From: an uncultured Rhodospirillaceae bacterium
GTDB lineage: Bacteria > Pseudomonadota > Alphaproteobacteria > CAAGCB01 > CAG-977
Reading direction: 5' to 3'
Length of the DNA stretch: 24,079 bases
Assembly (NCBI GenBank): GCA_900553035.1
Contig: USCC01000025.1
Location: 1 to 24,079, forward strand
A program made the translations under genes and the position numbers. Positions 7,802 to 15,783 of the stretch are shown piece by piece. The notes under the pieces are model-generated. The model did not search any database. It saw only the letters and a list, made by a program, of their open reading frames with translations, and was not told the DNA's origin. Numbering within the stretch: the stretch's first letter is position 1; the number at the start of each line of letters is the position of its first letter.

Positions 7802-8260
7802 TCAGACGCGATGATACGGGTGCCCGTCCAAAATCGTCCGGGCCCGGTAAATCTGTTCGGTCAGCATCACCCGCGCCAGCATATGCGGCCACGTCATGGC
7901 TCCGAATGCCAGAAGCATATCCGCCCGCCGGCGGATGCCGTCTCCATGCCCGTCCGCGCCCCCGATCAGAAAAGCCGCTGCCGGACAGCCGCTGTCCTGC
8001 CATTTCCCCATCTGCCGGGCAAATTCCGCCGAACCCGGCGTCCGCCCCCTTTCATCCAGAGCAATAATAACAGCACCCGGCGGAACCGCGGAAAGGAGCA
8101 TTTCTCCTTCCCGCTGTTTCCGTTCCTCAACAGTCCCCGGTTTTTTATCTTCAAATTCCCGGATCGTTATTTTCCAACGTGTCTGCCGGACGTATCGGTT
8201 TATCAGATCCAGCTCCGGACCCGGCTTCTGGCGGCCGATCGCCGCGATCACAATGTCCAT
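7802..8260 (-). CDS. rlmH: 23S rRNA (pseudouridine1915-N3)-methyltransferase RlmH
   Basis: RlmH is a SPOUT methyltransferase that methylates pseudouridine 1915 in helix 69 of 23S rRNA, using SAM, on assembled 70S ribosomes. Recognisable motifs are LDERGRTPGSAEFA, the SAM-binding knot element FLIGGADGHG, and the C-terminal block WPHMLARVMLTEQIYRA ending in HPYHR. The length of 152 residues is normal. The start is the ATG at 8260, giving the N-terminus MDIVIAAIGRQK. It shares one base with the rsfS stop (TAATG). A longer frame from 8293 would add 11 residues inside rsfS and is not needed. It is the last gene of the rplU-rlmH series, so it is probably coupled to rsfS, which also acts on the ribosome. 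Confidence 0.93.
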   Translation of the reverse strand: MDIVIAAIGRQKPGPELDLINRYVRQTRWKITIREFEDKKPGTVEERKQREGEMLLSAVPPGAVIIALDERGRTPGSAEFARQMGKWQDSGCPAAAFLIGGADGHGDGIRRRADMLLAFGAMTWPHMLARVMLTEQIYRARTILDGHPYHRV

Positions 8261-8799
8261 TACTTCGCTTTGCGCGGCGTTTCTTCGCCCCACAGTTCTT
8301 CAATACAGTACAGTTCGCGCGTTTCCGGATGGAAAACATGAACGATGACATCCCCGGCGTCCACAATAACCCAGTCGCCGACATCGCCGCCTTCCAGAGT
8401 GGCCGGGACGCCCGTTTTCTTTAACCGCAACTGAACCTGCTCGGCCAGAGCCGTCACATGGCGCGGCGCTCGTCCGGTTGCGACAACCAGATAATCGGCC
8501 AGCGCCGTTTTGCCCGACAGATCCAGGATAACAATGTCTTCCGCCTTTCCGGCCGAAAGCGTCTTTTCAATCAGTTCGACCATTTTTTTCGCGGCGGCGT
8601 TTTCCGTGTGCTTCGCCGTTTTTTTCAGGAGTTTTTCATTCTTCTCCTGCGCCTTCAAAAGCTTTTTGACGGTCTTTTTAACGGTTTTTCGGATTTCTTT
8701 TTTCGTCGCCTTTTCAACTTTCTTTTCGGCTTTGGCGCTGTCGGCTCGTGTGGTCTTTTTCGCGGGTTTTTCAGCCGCCGTTTTCTTTGCTGCGTTCAC
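8260..8799 (-). CDS. rsfS: ribosomal silencing factor RsfS with long Lys-rich N-terminal extension
   Basis: RsfS binds ribosomal protein L14 and blocks joining of the 30S and 50S subunits. Residues ~73-175 form the normal domain: DYLVVATGRAPRHVTALAE, then GDWVIVDAGDVIVHVFHPET and the YCIEELWG end. Residues 1-72 are an unusual extension made mainly of Lys, Ala, Glu and Thr, including repeats such as KKTVKK and LLKK, resembling a histone H1-like tail. The start is GTG at 8799, with AGGAG six bases upstream; it lies 29 bp inside the end of nadD. An internal ATG at 8583 would give a family-sized 107-residue protein but has no good ribosome binding site. The extension may bind RNA or be disordered (inference). 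Confidence 0.9.
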   Translation of the reverse strand: MNAAKKTAAEKPAKKTTRADSAKAEKKVEKATKKEIRKTVKKTVKKLLKAQEKNEKLLKKTAKHTENAAAKKMVELIEKTLSAGKAEDIVILDLSGKTALADYLVVATGRAPRHVTALAEQVQLRLKKTGVPATLEGGDVGDWVIVDAGDVIVHVFHPETRELYCIEELWGEETPRKAK

Positions 8800-9403
8800 T
8801 TTCTTCTCCTGTTAAAAACAATCCCCTGCGCCGGATTTCCGTCGATGATGCCGGATGCCGCCGGATCGGAAGGAAAACCCACGCCGGCGGCCGCATCCGT
8901 GCCAGCTTCTTCGCCGCGCCCGGATTCTGCCTGTACAGGCGGAACATACGACCCGCCTTTCCGTGAAGGGCTTTCAAAGTATAATTTTTTCTGGCAAAAA
9001 CAGCAATGGGGACAATTCGGATGATATCCTTCCAGCGATGCCACCGATGGAAATCCGCCAGATTGTCCGCTCCCATCAGCCAGACAAAATGCGTCTGCGG
9101 ATGCATTTCCCGCAGCTTTTCGAGCGTATCAGCCGTATAGCGCGTTCCGATTTCCGATTCGACCGAGCTGATGCGGATGCGCGGATGATTCGCCGTCCGT
9201 TCGGCCGATTCCAGACGCCGGGAAAACGCCGCCATGTCCGCGTTCGTTTCCTTCAGCGGGTTGAGCGGCGAAACCAGCCACCATACTTCGTCCAGCCCCA
9301 GAAGCCGAAGCGCCTGCAGGCTGATATACCGATGGCCGTCATGGGCCGGATTGAACGACCCCCCCAGAAGGCCGATTTTTTTATGGGCGAATCTGTCCGT
9401 CAC
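8771..9403 (-). CDS. nadD: nicotinate-nucleotide adenylyltransferase
   Basis: NadD transfers AMP from ATP to nicotinate mononucleotide to make deamido-NAD in NAD biosynthesis. The nucleotidyltransferase motif GGSFNPAHDGH is at residues 14-24, WLMGADNLADFHRWHRW lies near 109-125, and the C-terminal SSTEIR, the (I/S)SSTxIR motif, is near 187. At 210 residues the length is usual. The start is GTG at 9403, 23 bp inside proA, with a weak AGGTG just upstream; the alternative is a slightly shorter product. It overlaps rsfS by 29 bp, so proA, nadD and rsfS are probably coupled in translation. Codon use and GC content resemble the neighbours. Confidence 0.94.
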   Translation of the reverse strand: MTDRFAHKKIGLLGGSFNPAHDGHRYISLQALRLLGLDEVWWLVSPLNPLKETNADMAAFSRRLESAERTANHPRIRISSVESEIGTRYTADTLEKLREMHPQTHFVWLMGADNLADFHRWHRWKDIIRIVPIAVFARKNYTLKALHGKAGRMFRLYRQNPGAAKKLARMRPPAWVFLPIRRHPASSTEIRRRGLFLTGEESERSKENGG

Positions 9404-10628
9404 CGCGCACCTGATATTTGAACGTGGTCAGCTGTTCCAGACCGATCGGACCGCGCGCATGAAAGCGCCCGGTCGCAATACCGATTTCCGCGCCCATGCC
9501 GAATTCGCCGCCGTCACAAAATTGCGTCGACGCGTTGTGCATGACAACCGCGCTGTCAACCCGGTTCAGAAATTCGGCCGCCGCCGCCGCGTCTTCGGTC
9601 AGAATCGATTCCGTATGATGCGAACTGTGGCGAGCAATATGTTCAACGGCGCCGTCCAGATTGTCGACAACCCGGACGGAAATGATCGCATCCAGGTATT
9701 CCGTGTCCCAGTCTTCTTCAACAGCCGGCCGAACCCGGGAATCCAACGCCCGCACCTTTGCATCGCCGCGGACTTCACATCCCCGGGAAATCAGATCTTC
9801 CAGAAGAACCGGCAGATAAGCCGCCGCAACAGAGTCGTCAATCAAAAGCGTTTCCGTTGAATTACAGGTTCCGGTGCGGCGGAGCTTCGCATTTATGACA
9901 ACACGCCGTGCCTTTTCCAAATCGGCGCCCGCATGCACATATGTGTGACAGATACCGTTCAGATGCTTGAACAGGGGAATGCGGCTTTCTTCCGTAATGC
10001 GCTGAATCAGCGACTTGCCGCCCCGGGGAACGATGACGTCAATGTATTCGTCCAGCTTCAGCATCTCGCCGACAGCCGCGCGGTCCGCGGTCGGGACGGA
10101 CTGGATGCATGTTTCCGGAAGACCGGCTTCGCGCAGTCCGGAATGCATGATCTTCGCAATTGCTGCCGAAGAATGGAAACTGTCCGACCCACCGCGCAGA
10201 ATGACCGCGTTTCCGGATTTGAAACACAAAGCTCCGGCATCTGCCGTCACATTCGGACGGCTTTCGTAAATGACGCCGATGACGCCCAGAGGAACACTCA
10301 CACGGGAAATACGCAGGCCGTTCGGACGCGTCCATTCCGCCAGAACGCGGCCCGCCGGGTCGGGCAGAGCTGCAATGTCCTCCAGTCCCCGAGTCATGGA
10401 TTCAATGCGTTCCGGCGTCAGAAGAAGACGGTCGCGCATGGCATTTGATGTGCCGGACGGCAGCGCCTTCATATCCTTTTCATTGGCGGCCAGAAGAGCC
10501 GGGATGGATTCTCTCATTTTTTGTGCCGCTGCAAGCAGAGCCGCGTTTTTCCGTTCTGTCGGCGCGGTCGCCAGACAACGCGCGGCTTCCTTTGCCTGCT
10601 GTCCCAAAGAACGCATCAGTTCCTTCAT
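9381..10628 (-). CDS. proA: glutamate-5-semialdehyde dehydrogenase (gamma-glutamyl phosphate reductase)
   Basis: ProA reduces gamma-glutamyl phosphate to glutamate semialdehyde with NADPH, the second step of proline synthesis from glutamate. The protein has 415 residues (E. coli 417). The catalytic cysteine is C255 in RRTGTCNSTET. PLGVIGVIYESRPNVTADA (113-131) and GNAVILRGGSD are typical cofactor-binding segments, and PRGGKSLI follows near 201. The ATG at 10628 has a GAGGG-type ribosome binding site; upstream in-frame starts would add 42 residues unlike the family. It lies 22 bp after proB, and the two enzymes commonly work as a complex because the phosphate intermediate is unstable. Confidence 0.95.
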   Translation of the reverse strand: MKELMRSLGQQAKEAARCLATAPTERKNAALLAAAQKMRESIPALLAANEKDMKALPSGTSNAMRDRLLLTPERIESMTRGLEDIAALPDPAGRVLAEWTRPNGLRISRVSVPLGVIGVIYESRPNVTADAGALCFKSGNAVILRGGSDSFHSSAAIAKIMHSGLREAGLPETCIQSVPTADRAAVGEMLKLDEYIDVIVPRGGKSLIQRITEESRIPLFKHLNGICHTYVHAGADLEKARRVVINAKLRRTGTCNSTETLLIDDSVAAAYLPVLLEDLISRGCEVRGDAKVRALDSRVRPAVEEDWDTEYLDAIISVRVVDNLDGAVEHIARHSSHHTESILTEDAAAAAEFLNRVDSAVVMHNASTQFCDGGEFGMGAEIGIATGRFHARGPIGLEQLTTFKYQVRGDGQIRP

Positions 10629-10650
10629 GTCGGTTTCCCTCTCTGTCAAA

Positions 10651-11784
10651 TCACGCCGGGCGTTTTTCCGTAACCATATCGTCGCGATGGACGATTTCAT
10701 CCTGTCCATGATAGCCCAGAAGCGCCTCAATCTCGTCGCTGTGCCGTCCGGCAATCAGTCGGGCGTCGTGCGCATTGTACGCCGTCAGCCCCTTGCCGAG
10801 AAGGACACCGTTTTCATCTTCCAGAATAACGGCGTCGCCGCGGCCGAAATTACCCTTGACGGCTTTTATTCCCGCCGGCAGGAGACTTTTCCCCCCGGCC
10901 AGAGCCCGAGCCGCGCCCGCGTCCAGAACCAGAGTCCCGCGCGGCTTGATTGATCCGGCAATCCAGGCTTTGCGCGCGGAAACCGGCGTCTTGTCGGCCA
11001 GAAACCACGTACATTCCCCTGTCGCGGCCATGCGCGAAATCGGATGAAGCTCTTTGCCCAGTGCGATAGCCATACCGCATCCCGCTTCCATGCAGATCCG
11101 CGCGGCCATCAGCTTTGTCGCCATGCCGCCTGTGCCGACGGCGCTTCCCGCCCCCCCGGCCATTGCCTCAATTTCCGGAGTCAGTTTTTCAACGACGGGA
11201 ACCAGTTCGGCGTCCGGATTTTTGCGCGGATCCGCCGTGTAAAGCCCTTTGATATCGGAAAAAATGATCAGGGCATCCGCGCTGGCCATCTGAGCGACTC
11301 GGGCCGCCAGACGGTCGTTGTCGCCGACTTTGATTTCCGAAGTGGCAACCGTGTCGTTTTCATTGATGACCGGAATTGTCCCGATGTCCAGAAGCGTATT
11401 CAGCGTATTGCGCGCGTTCAGATAACGCTTCCTGTCTTCCGAATCGTCCAGAGTCAGGAGAATCTGCGCCACCCTCAGACCGCGTTCGGCCAGGACTTCC
11501 TGATAATAGTGCGCCAGCCGGATCTGCCCGACGGCGGCGGCGGCCTGCTTTTGCGGCAGGGGGAGCTTTCCAGAGGGCAGCCCAAGAGCGCGCCGTCCGA
11601 CAGCCACTGCGCCGGAGGTCACGATAATGATGTCTTGTCCGCGTTCCCGCGCGGCCAGAATATCGTCCGCCAGCGCGTTCAGCCACGTGTTCTTTACCCG
11701 ACCGGTCGATTCGTCAACCAGAAGAGAGGAGCCGATTTTCAAAACAAGCCGTTTGGCTCGATCCAGAGGCGTCTTAGTCGTCAT
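10651..11784 (-). CDS. proB: glutamate 5-kinase
   Basis: ProB phosphorylates glutamate to gamma-glutamyl phosphate, the first and usually proline-inhibited step of proline synthesis. The N-terminal amino-acid kinase domain (about 1-260) shows LVLKIGSSLL, TSGAVAVGRRALG, NENDTVA, FGDND-like VGDNDRLAA and GTGGMATKL. A C-terminal PUA domain (about 280-365) follows. At 377 residues it matches two-domain ProB proteins. The ATG at 11784 lies 11 bp inside the end of obgE. A longer frame to 11883 would run through the obgE coding sequence and is rejected. It is coupled to obgE upstream and proA downstream. Confidence 0.95.
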   Translation of the reverse strand: MTTKTPLDRAKRLVLKIGSSLLVDESTGRVKNTWLNALADDILAARERGQDIIIVTSGAVAVGRRALGLPSGKLPLPQKQAAAAVGQIRLAHYYQEVLAERGLRVAQILLTLDDSEDRKRYLNARNTLNTLLDIGTIPVINENDTVATSEIKVGDNDRLAARVAQMASADALIIFSDIKGLYTADPRKNPDAELVPVVEKLTPEIEAMAGGAGSAVGTGGMATKLMAARICMEAGCGMAIALGKELHPISRMAATGECTWFLADKTPVSARKAWIAGSIKPRGTLVLDAGAARALAGGKSLLPAGIKAVKGNFGRGDAVILEDENGVLLGKGLTAYNAHDARLIAGRHSDEIEALLGYHGQDEIVHRDDMVTEKRPA

Positions 11785-12817
11785 TGTCGTCGAAGATCTC
11801 CGCACTTTCGGGGGTGTTGCGCACCCGGCGCGTTTCCAGAACGTAAGGCAGAAGCTTCCGCAGGACGTCCTTCGTCCCTTCATGAGACACGGCAGACATT
11901 ATCATCGGCTTGCGGCGGCACGCTTTCTGCAGGGCTTTGACTTTTTCGGCCGTGTCTTCGGGCGTCAGGGCGTCGATTTTGTTCAGGACGACCAGCTCGG
12001 GTTTTTCCTGAAGCTTCCTGCTGTAAAGCTTTAATTCCCGGCGGATGGCTTTGTAGCGTCCGGCCACATCCTCTTCGGTTCCGTCAATGATGTGCAGAAG
12101 GATGGCGCAGCGTTCGACATGGCGCAGGAATTTGTCGCCCAGGCCGATTCCTTCGTGAGCGCCTTCAATAATGCCCGGAATATCCGCAATCAGCATTTCG
12201 TCGTCGTCAATGCGCGCGATGCCCAGATTCGGATGCAACGTCGTGAACGGGTAATCCGCGATTTTCGGGCGCGCCGCGGTCACGGCGGACAAAAAGGTCG
12301 ATTTCCCCGCGTTCGGAAATCCCAGAAGGCCGACGTCTGCAATGATTTTCAGACGGAGCCACACCCACATTTCCTCCCCGGGCCAGCCCGGATCGGCGCG
12401 GCGCGGTGCCTGGTTCGTCGAGGATTTATACATGGCGTTGCCAAACCCGCCGTCCCCGCCTTTGGCGATCGTAAAACGTTCGTAGGGAACCGTCATATCC
12501 TTGATGACCGTTTCCCCGTCGTCTGCGACGATTTCGGTGCCGACGGGGACTTTGATGATCAGGTTCTGCCCTTTGGCGCCGGTGCAGTCGCGTCCGGCAC
12601 CGTCGCGGCCTTTCTCGGCTTTGAAATGCTGTCGATAGCGGAAATCAATCAGCGTGTTCAGGTTCGGGACGGCTTCAAATATTACGTCGCCGCCGCGTCC
12701 GCCGTTGCCGCCGTTCGGTCCGCCGAATTCAATGTACTTTTCCCGGCGGAAGGCAACACATCCGTTGCCGCCGTCGCCCGACTTGATGAATATTTTGGCC
12801 TGATCAAGAAATTTCAT
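11774..12817 (-). CDS. obgE: GTPase Obg/CgtA
   Basis: Obg is an essential GTPase that helps assemble the 50S subunit and responds to stress nucleotides. The Gly-rich Obg fold covers residues 1-158. The G domain shows the P-loop GFPNAGKS (166-173), the G2 threonine in FTTLHPNLG, DIPG (212-215), NKID (279-282) and the SAV motif at 308. The C-terminal tail is short and acidic (EIFDDNDD). The 347-residue length is typical for short-tailed Obg. It lies 116 bp after rpmA, separated by a hairpin that may lower its transcription, and overlaps proB by 11 bp. The Shine-Dalgarno sequence is weak (GGTG close to the ATG). Confidence 0.96.
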   Translation of the reverse strand: MKFLDQAKIFIKSGDGGNGCVAFRREKYIEFGGPNGGNGGRGGDVIFEAVPNLNTLIDFRYRQHFKAEKGRDGAGRDCTGAKGQNLIIKVPVGTEIVADDGETVIKDMTVPYERFTIAKGGDGGFGNAMYKSSTNQAPRRADPGWPGEEMWVWLRLKIIADVGLLGFPNAGKSTFLSAVTAARPKIADYPFTTLHPNLGIARIDDDEMLIADIPGIIEGAHEGIGLGDKFLRHVERCAILLHIIDGTEEDVAGRYKAIRRELKLYSRKLQEKPELVVLNKIDALTPEDTAEKVKALQKACRRKPMIMSAVSHEGTKDVLRKLLPYVLETRRVRNTPESAEIFDDNDD

Positions 12818-12881
12818 GAAACACCGGTTGTCTGTTGGAAGTGATTATAACAAAGGCCGGCGGTCTTTTACAGATAACACA

Positions 12882-12907
12882 AAGGGGAATGGCAAACCAT
12901 CCCCCTT
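12882..12907 (-). terminator. hairpin between rpmA and obgE, possible partial terminator
   Basis: In the minus-strand RNA an 11-bp stem with one G-U pair (AAGGGGGATGG and CCATTCCCCTT, loop TTTG) lies 27 bp after the rpmA stop. The following sequence (TGTGTTATC) is only moderately T-rich. It may attenuate read-through from the abundant ribosomal protein genes into obgE, or protect the 3' end of the rplU-rpmA mRNA. Confidence 0.5.
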
Positions 12908-12933
12908 GAGAATGAAAACATCCGGCATAAGGC

Positions 12934-13182
12934 TTAGACGACGGAAACGTAAACCCGGTCGTCCGTCTTGCGCGTGAATTCAACGCGTCCTTCGACTTTG
13001 GCGTAAAGCGTATGATCGCGGCCGACGCCGACGTTTGCCCCCGCACGATATTTCGTACCGCGCTGACGGATAATGATGTTTCCGGGAATGACGGCCTGGC
13101 CGCCGGATTTCTTGACGCCCAGACGACGGCCTTCAGAGTCGCGTCCGTTCCGTGTGCTGCCGCCTGCTTTTTTATGAGCCAT
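12934..13182 (-). CDS. rpmA: 50S ribosomal protein L27
   Basis: L27 lies at the peptidyl transferase centre, where its flexible N-terminus reaches toward the tRNA acceptor ends. The protein has 82 residues and begins MAHKKAGGSTRNGRDSEG, with the conserved GVKKSGGQ and NIIIRQRGTKYRAG segments. No N-terminal presequence of the Firmicutes type is present. A strong ribosome binding site (AAGGAGA) precedes the ATG. It is 22 bp after rplU, the usual pairing. Confidence 0.98.
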   Translation of the reverse strand: MAHKKAGGSTRNGRDSEGRRLGVKKSGGQAVIPGNIIIRQRGTKYRAGANVGVGRDHTLYAKVEGRVEFTRKTDDRVYVSVV

Positions 13183-13204
13183 AGTTTATCTCCTTAACCC
13201 GAAA

Positions 13205-13504
13205 TTAGCCGGCAATGTCGGTAATTTTTACAATGGAAATATGCTGACGATGGCCGTTTTTACGGCGGTAGCCGTGGCGGCGTTTCTTTTTGAACACCAG
13301 TACGGTATCGTCACGTGTCTGCTTCACGACCGTTGCGGAAACTTTCGCGCCTGCAACGGAAGGAGCGCCGATCTTTTCTCCGACGGCAAGCACGTCGTCA
13401 AACGTCACCGTAGAGCCGACGTCTGCGTCCAGCTTTTCAACGATGATCACATCGTCTTTCGCGACCTTGTACTGCTTGCCGCCTGTCTTGATGACTGCGA
13501 ACAT
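13205..13504 (-). CDS. rplU: 50S ribosomal protein L21
   Basis: L21 binds 23S rRNA with L20 during early large-subunit assembly. The protein has 99 residues. It begins MFAVIKTGGKQYKV, the family signature, and contains the basic stretch FKKKRRHGYRRKNGHRQ. It is the first gene of the rplU-rpmA-obgE-proBA-nadD-rsfS-rlmH series. Its leader of about 60 bases follows a strong promoter at 13569-13598, which carries a palindrome in its spacer. Confidence 0.98.
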   Translation of the reverse strand: MFAVIKTGGKQYKVAKDDVIIVEKLDADVGSTVTFDDVLAVGEKIGAPSVAGAKVSATVVKQTRDDTVLVFKKKRRHGYRRKNGHRQHISIVKITDIAG

Positions 13505-13568
13505 TTCTTCACCATCCGAAAATCAGTAATGTGTCAAGCGGAAACCGTTCCCACTTGTAAGGAAGCCT

Positions 13569-13598
13569 TTTATAGCCGGATATCCGGCCTTTTGTCAA
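13569..13598 (-). promoter_or_regulatory. strong promoter of the rplU operon with palindrome in the spacer
   Basis: On the minus strand a perfect TTGACA (13593-13598) and TATAAA (13569-13574) are 18 bp apart. The spacer contains the perfect 14-bp palindrome GCCGGATATCCGGC (13575-13588), directly against the -10 box. Such a position would suit a repressor or a spacer-twisting regulator, but no regulator is known from this sequence. In RNA read from upstream genes it could also fold as a 5-bp hairpin, but it lacks a following T-run on this strand. Confidence 0.8.
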
Positions 13599-13622
13599 CA
13601 GGATTATTTGAGTATTTTTTCT

Positions 13623-14543
13623 TCACGAAGACCTCTTCAGGGCGCGCTGTCCGGCCGGGGTCTGGAAAATGCGGCGCGCCAGCCGTGAAAACGGCAGCGA
13701 CTGCACCCAGACCTTACCCGGTCCCGTCAGCTCGGCAAAAAACAGACCCGAACCGCCCAAAAACTGGGACTTGACCGTCCCGGCATCCGCAATGTCGAAT
13801 ACGACGCCCGGCTGGAACGCGACCAGACAGCCGACGTCAACCTGAAGCACTTCCCCCGGATTCAGGTCGTATTCCACAATCGTCCCTCCCGCGTTGATGA
13901 ACACAAGCCCGTCTCCGTGCAGACGCTGCATGATAAAACCAGCTCCGCCGAACAGGGCTGTCAGAATCCGCTTCTGGAAAAAAATACCAATCTCAACGCC
14001 GGATTCGGCACATAAAAAACTGTCTTTTTGACATATAATTTCATGTCCGAAGTCGCTGAGCGAGATCGGTATGATTTTTCCGGGATAGGGCGCGGCAAAG
14101 GCGACTCGCTGTTTTTTATCCGTGCGCTCGTTCGTAAAGGAGGCCAGGAAAAAGCTTTCGCCCGTCAGAATGCGTTTCCCCGCACCGAACAGTTTTCCGA
14201 AAAAGCCCTGTTTCCGTCCGTTGCCCATGAGAGCCTCAAATTCGACACCGATCTGTTTGTAGATCATGGCTCCGGGTTCGGCCAGAACAGTTTCTCCCGG
14301 CTTCAGTGCGAACTCGGCGTACTGCATGTCGTCCCCGCAGATTTTGAAATCCATGTCGGTTTTCAGCACTTTTGAGGGAAAGGGCCGCGCCGAATCGGAC
14401 ATCCGTTCAAAATCGCGAGCCGGCACCCATTCCGGCATACCGTCTTTCCAGACAAGGCATTTCGGGTGTTCCGAAATGAAGCGGCGTAGCTCATGTTCGG
14501 AAAAGGGCCCATAATTCCGGCTTTCAAAAGAACAGAACCACAT
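13623..14543 (-). CDS. GYF_2 domain fused to AIM24/TIGR00266-family domain
   Basis: Residues 1-~48 match the GYF_2 (DUF4339) domain: W2-F3-C4, then YGPFSEHEL and DGMPEWVPA. This is a small module thought to mediate protein contacts. Residues ~62-290 match the AIM24/TIGR00266 family: LKPGETVLAEPGAMIY, a Gly-rich segment with ILTGESFFLASF, then YPGKIIPISL, FQKRILTALFGGAGFIMQRL, GDGLVFINAGG and LNPGEVLQVDVGCLVAF. The family forms a beta-rich fold of unknown molecular function. There is no signal peptide or membrane segment. It starts 4 bp after the preceding EAL-like gene, with AAGGAA as ribosome binding site, so it is the third gene of a unit starting at 17079. The last ~15 residues are basic. 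Confidence 0.82.
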   Translation of the reverse strand: MWFCSFESRNYGPFSEHELRRFISEHPKCLVWKDGMPEWVPARDFERMSDSARPFPSKVLKTDMDFKICGDDMQYAEFALKPGETVLAEPGAMIYKQIGVEFEALMGNGRKQGFFGKLFGAGKRILTGESFFLASFTNERTDKKQRVAFAAPYPGKIIPISLSDFGHEIICQKDSFLCAESGVEIGIFFQKRILTALFGGAGFIMQRLHGDGLVFINAGGTIVEYDLNPGEVLQVDVGCLVAFQPGVVFDIADAGTVKSQFLGGSGLFFAELTGPGKVWVQSLPFSRLARRIFQTPAGQRALKRSS

Positions 14544-14547
14544 GGCA

Positions 14548-15774
14548 TTATTTCCTTAGAAGAGTGGTGCCGACGCGCCGCCGCCGCAGGTCGTTGGCCA
14601 GAAGGTTCTGGACATACCGCCCCTGGAACAGGCAGACGTCATATGCTTTGCCGAATTTCAGGGCATGCTCGTCATCAACGCGGCACAGAATCACCCGATT
14701 CGCGCCCATGTTCCGCAGGCGATCCTGTAGCAGAGGGTCGCTTTCAATCGCTTCGGGCAGTTCCGGAGTCCAGACCAGTTTCAACAGATCCGCGCCCAGA
14801 CGTTCGCGGTCAATGAAGCGCAGGCTTTTATCCGTAACGCCGTCAATGCAGATTTTGTACCCCAGGTTCTGGGCGTAATCCCGCGCCAGAAGATAGGAGG
14901 TCAGATCGCTGAAAATGTCAATCGGCTGGAGTTCAAGGACAATGGAGGACTTCATTCCCGAACGGATATTGTAATCGAAATTACGGAAATCCTCCGAAAG
15001 AATGGTTGAAACATTCAGGTTCAGGCTGAAATCGTGCGTGAAAGAGCCGTCGTCATGGCGCGAAACGCTGGAAAGCACCCGTTTGTCGAGCGTTTCGGTC
15101 AGATCCTGAAACAGCCAGGGCGTCGCCGTCAGGGAAACATCCGGCAGAAGTGTTTCACCCAGATCCGCAATCGCGACAAACACTTCCTCAAACATGGGCT
15201 GTGGCTGAATATCGTCCAGAATAACGCAAACGGACTGCCGCCGGATCATATTTGCGAAATCGGTCCCGGCCAGAGCTTTGGTGATCCGTGAAAGAATCTC
15301 GGGCGTGAGGTGTTTTTGATTCCTGTCGCGCGACGGCGGCAGGACAAACTTCTTGCGCGGTGCGTCTGTTTTCTGAAGGGGAGCGTCCCGAACGCTGTCT
15401 GAAATACGGCGGAGTTCCTCGAACAGGGAAGTCTTGTCTTCGGGAAGGCTGAAGCGGCGCTGCAGCTTGTCCTGTTCGGCCGTTGTTTTCGAATCGCCCG
15501 AAAACCACAGCCATGCTTTGATCAGCAGAGCCTGTATTTCGTTTTCCTTTGTTTTGGACGAGTACGCAATGAAAATATCGTCGTTCGATACACAAAAGGC
15601 GCGGCCGTAGGGATAAAGCGGTTCCTTGAAGCTGTCGACAATCGTATTCAGCGTCTGTTCCGTGCGGAGCGCTTCGTCCAGTTCGGAGATTTTCAGCTGC
15701 AGAACCGTCAGCGGTACTTTGTCCCGCAGCGCCGAATGAAGGTAGGTCCGCAGATGTTCTTCCTGATTATTCAT
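14548..15774 (-). CDS. degenerate EAL-like protein (paralogue 2)
   Basis: The protein has 408 residues, no signal peptide and no membrane segment. Residues ~170-400 resemble an EAL fold. SLNLNVSTIL matches the family NxS strand, ICIDGVTDKSLRFI the DDFG region, LLKLVWTP the KID strand, and LFQGRYV the final QG motif. The EAL signature Glu, the second Asp of DDFG and the catalytic ExVE site are not visible. c-di-GMP hydrolysis is therefore unlikely; binding or scaffolding is an inference. Residues ~40-95 (including NDDIFIAYSS) align by eye with the N-terminus of the neighbouring paralogue (DTDIFIIG) and could be a worn GGDEF-like or other alpha/beta domain. The middle (~95-165) is charged linker. 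It starts 9 bp after its paralogue. Family assignment is by pattern only. Confidence 0.62.
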   Translation of the reverse strand: MNNQEEHLRTYLHSALRDKVPLTVLQLKISELDEALRTEQTLNTIVDSFKEPLYPYGRAFCVSNDDIFIAYSSKTKENEIQALLIKAWLWFSGDSKTTAEQDKLQRRFSLPEDKTSLFEELRRISDSVRDAPLQKTDAPRKKFVLPPSRDRNQKHLTPEILSRITKALAGTDFANMIRRQSVCVILDDIQPQPMFEEVFVAIADLGETLLPDVSLTATPWLFQDLTETLDKRVLSSVSRHDDGSFTHDFSLNLNVSTILSEDFRNFDYNIRSGMKSSIVLELQPIDIFSDLTSYLLARDYAQNLGYKICIDGVTDKSLRFIDRERLGADLLKLVWTPELPEAIESDPLLQDRLRNMGANRVILCRVDDEHALKFGKAYDVCLFQGRYVQNLLANDLRRRRVGTTLLRK

Positions 15775-15783
15775 TCCCGTCCC

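Noticed and set aside
10629..10754. N-terminal extension of proA
   Set aside because: The extra 42 residues overlap the end of proB and are unlike ProA; the ATG at 10628 has a good ribosome binding site.
11785..11883. N-terminal extension of proB
   Set aside because: The added residues are obgE coding sequence read in another frame.
13532..13537. Second TTGACA downstream of the rplU promoter on the minus strand
   Set aside because: No -10-like sequence is found at the proper distance.
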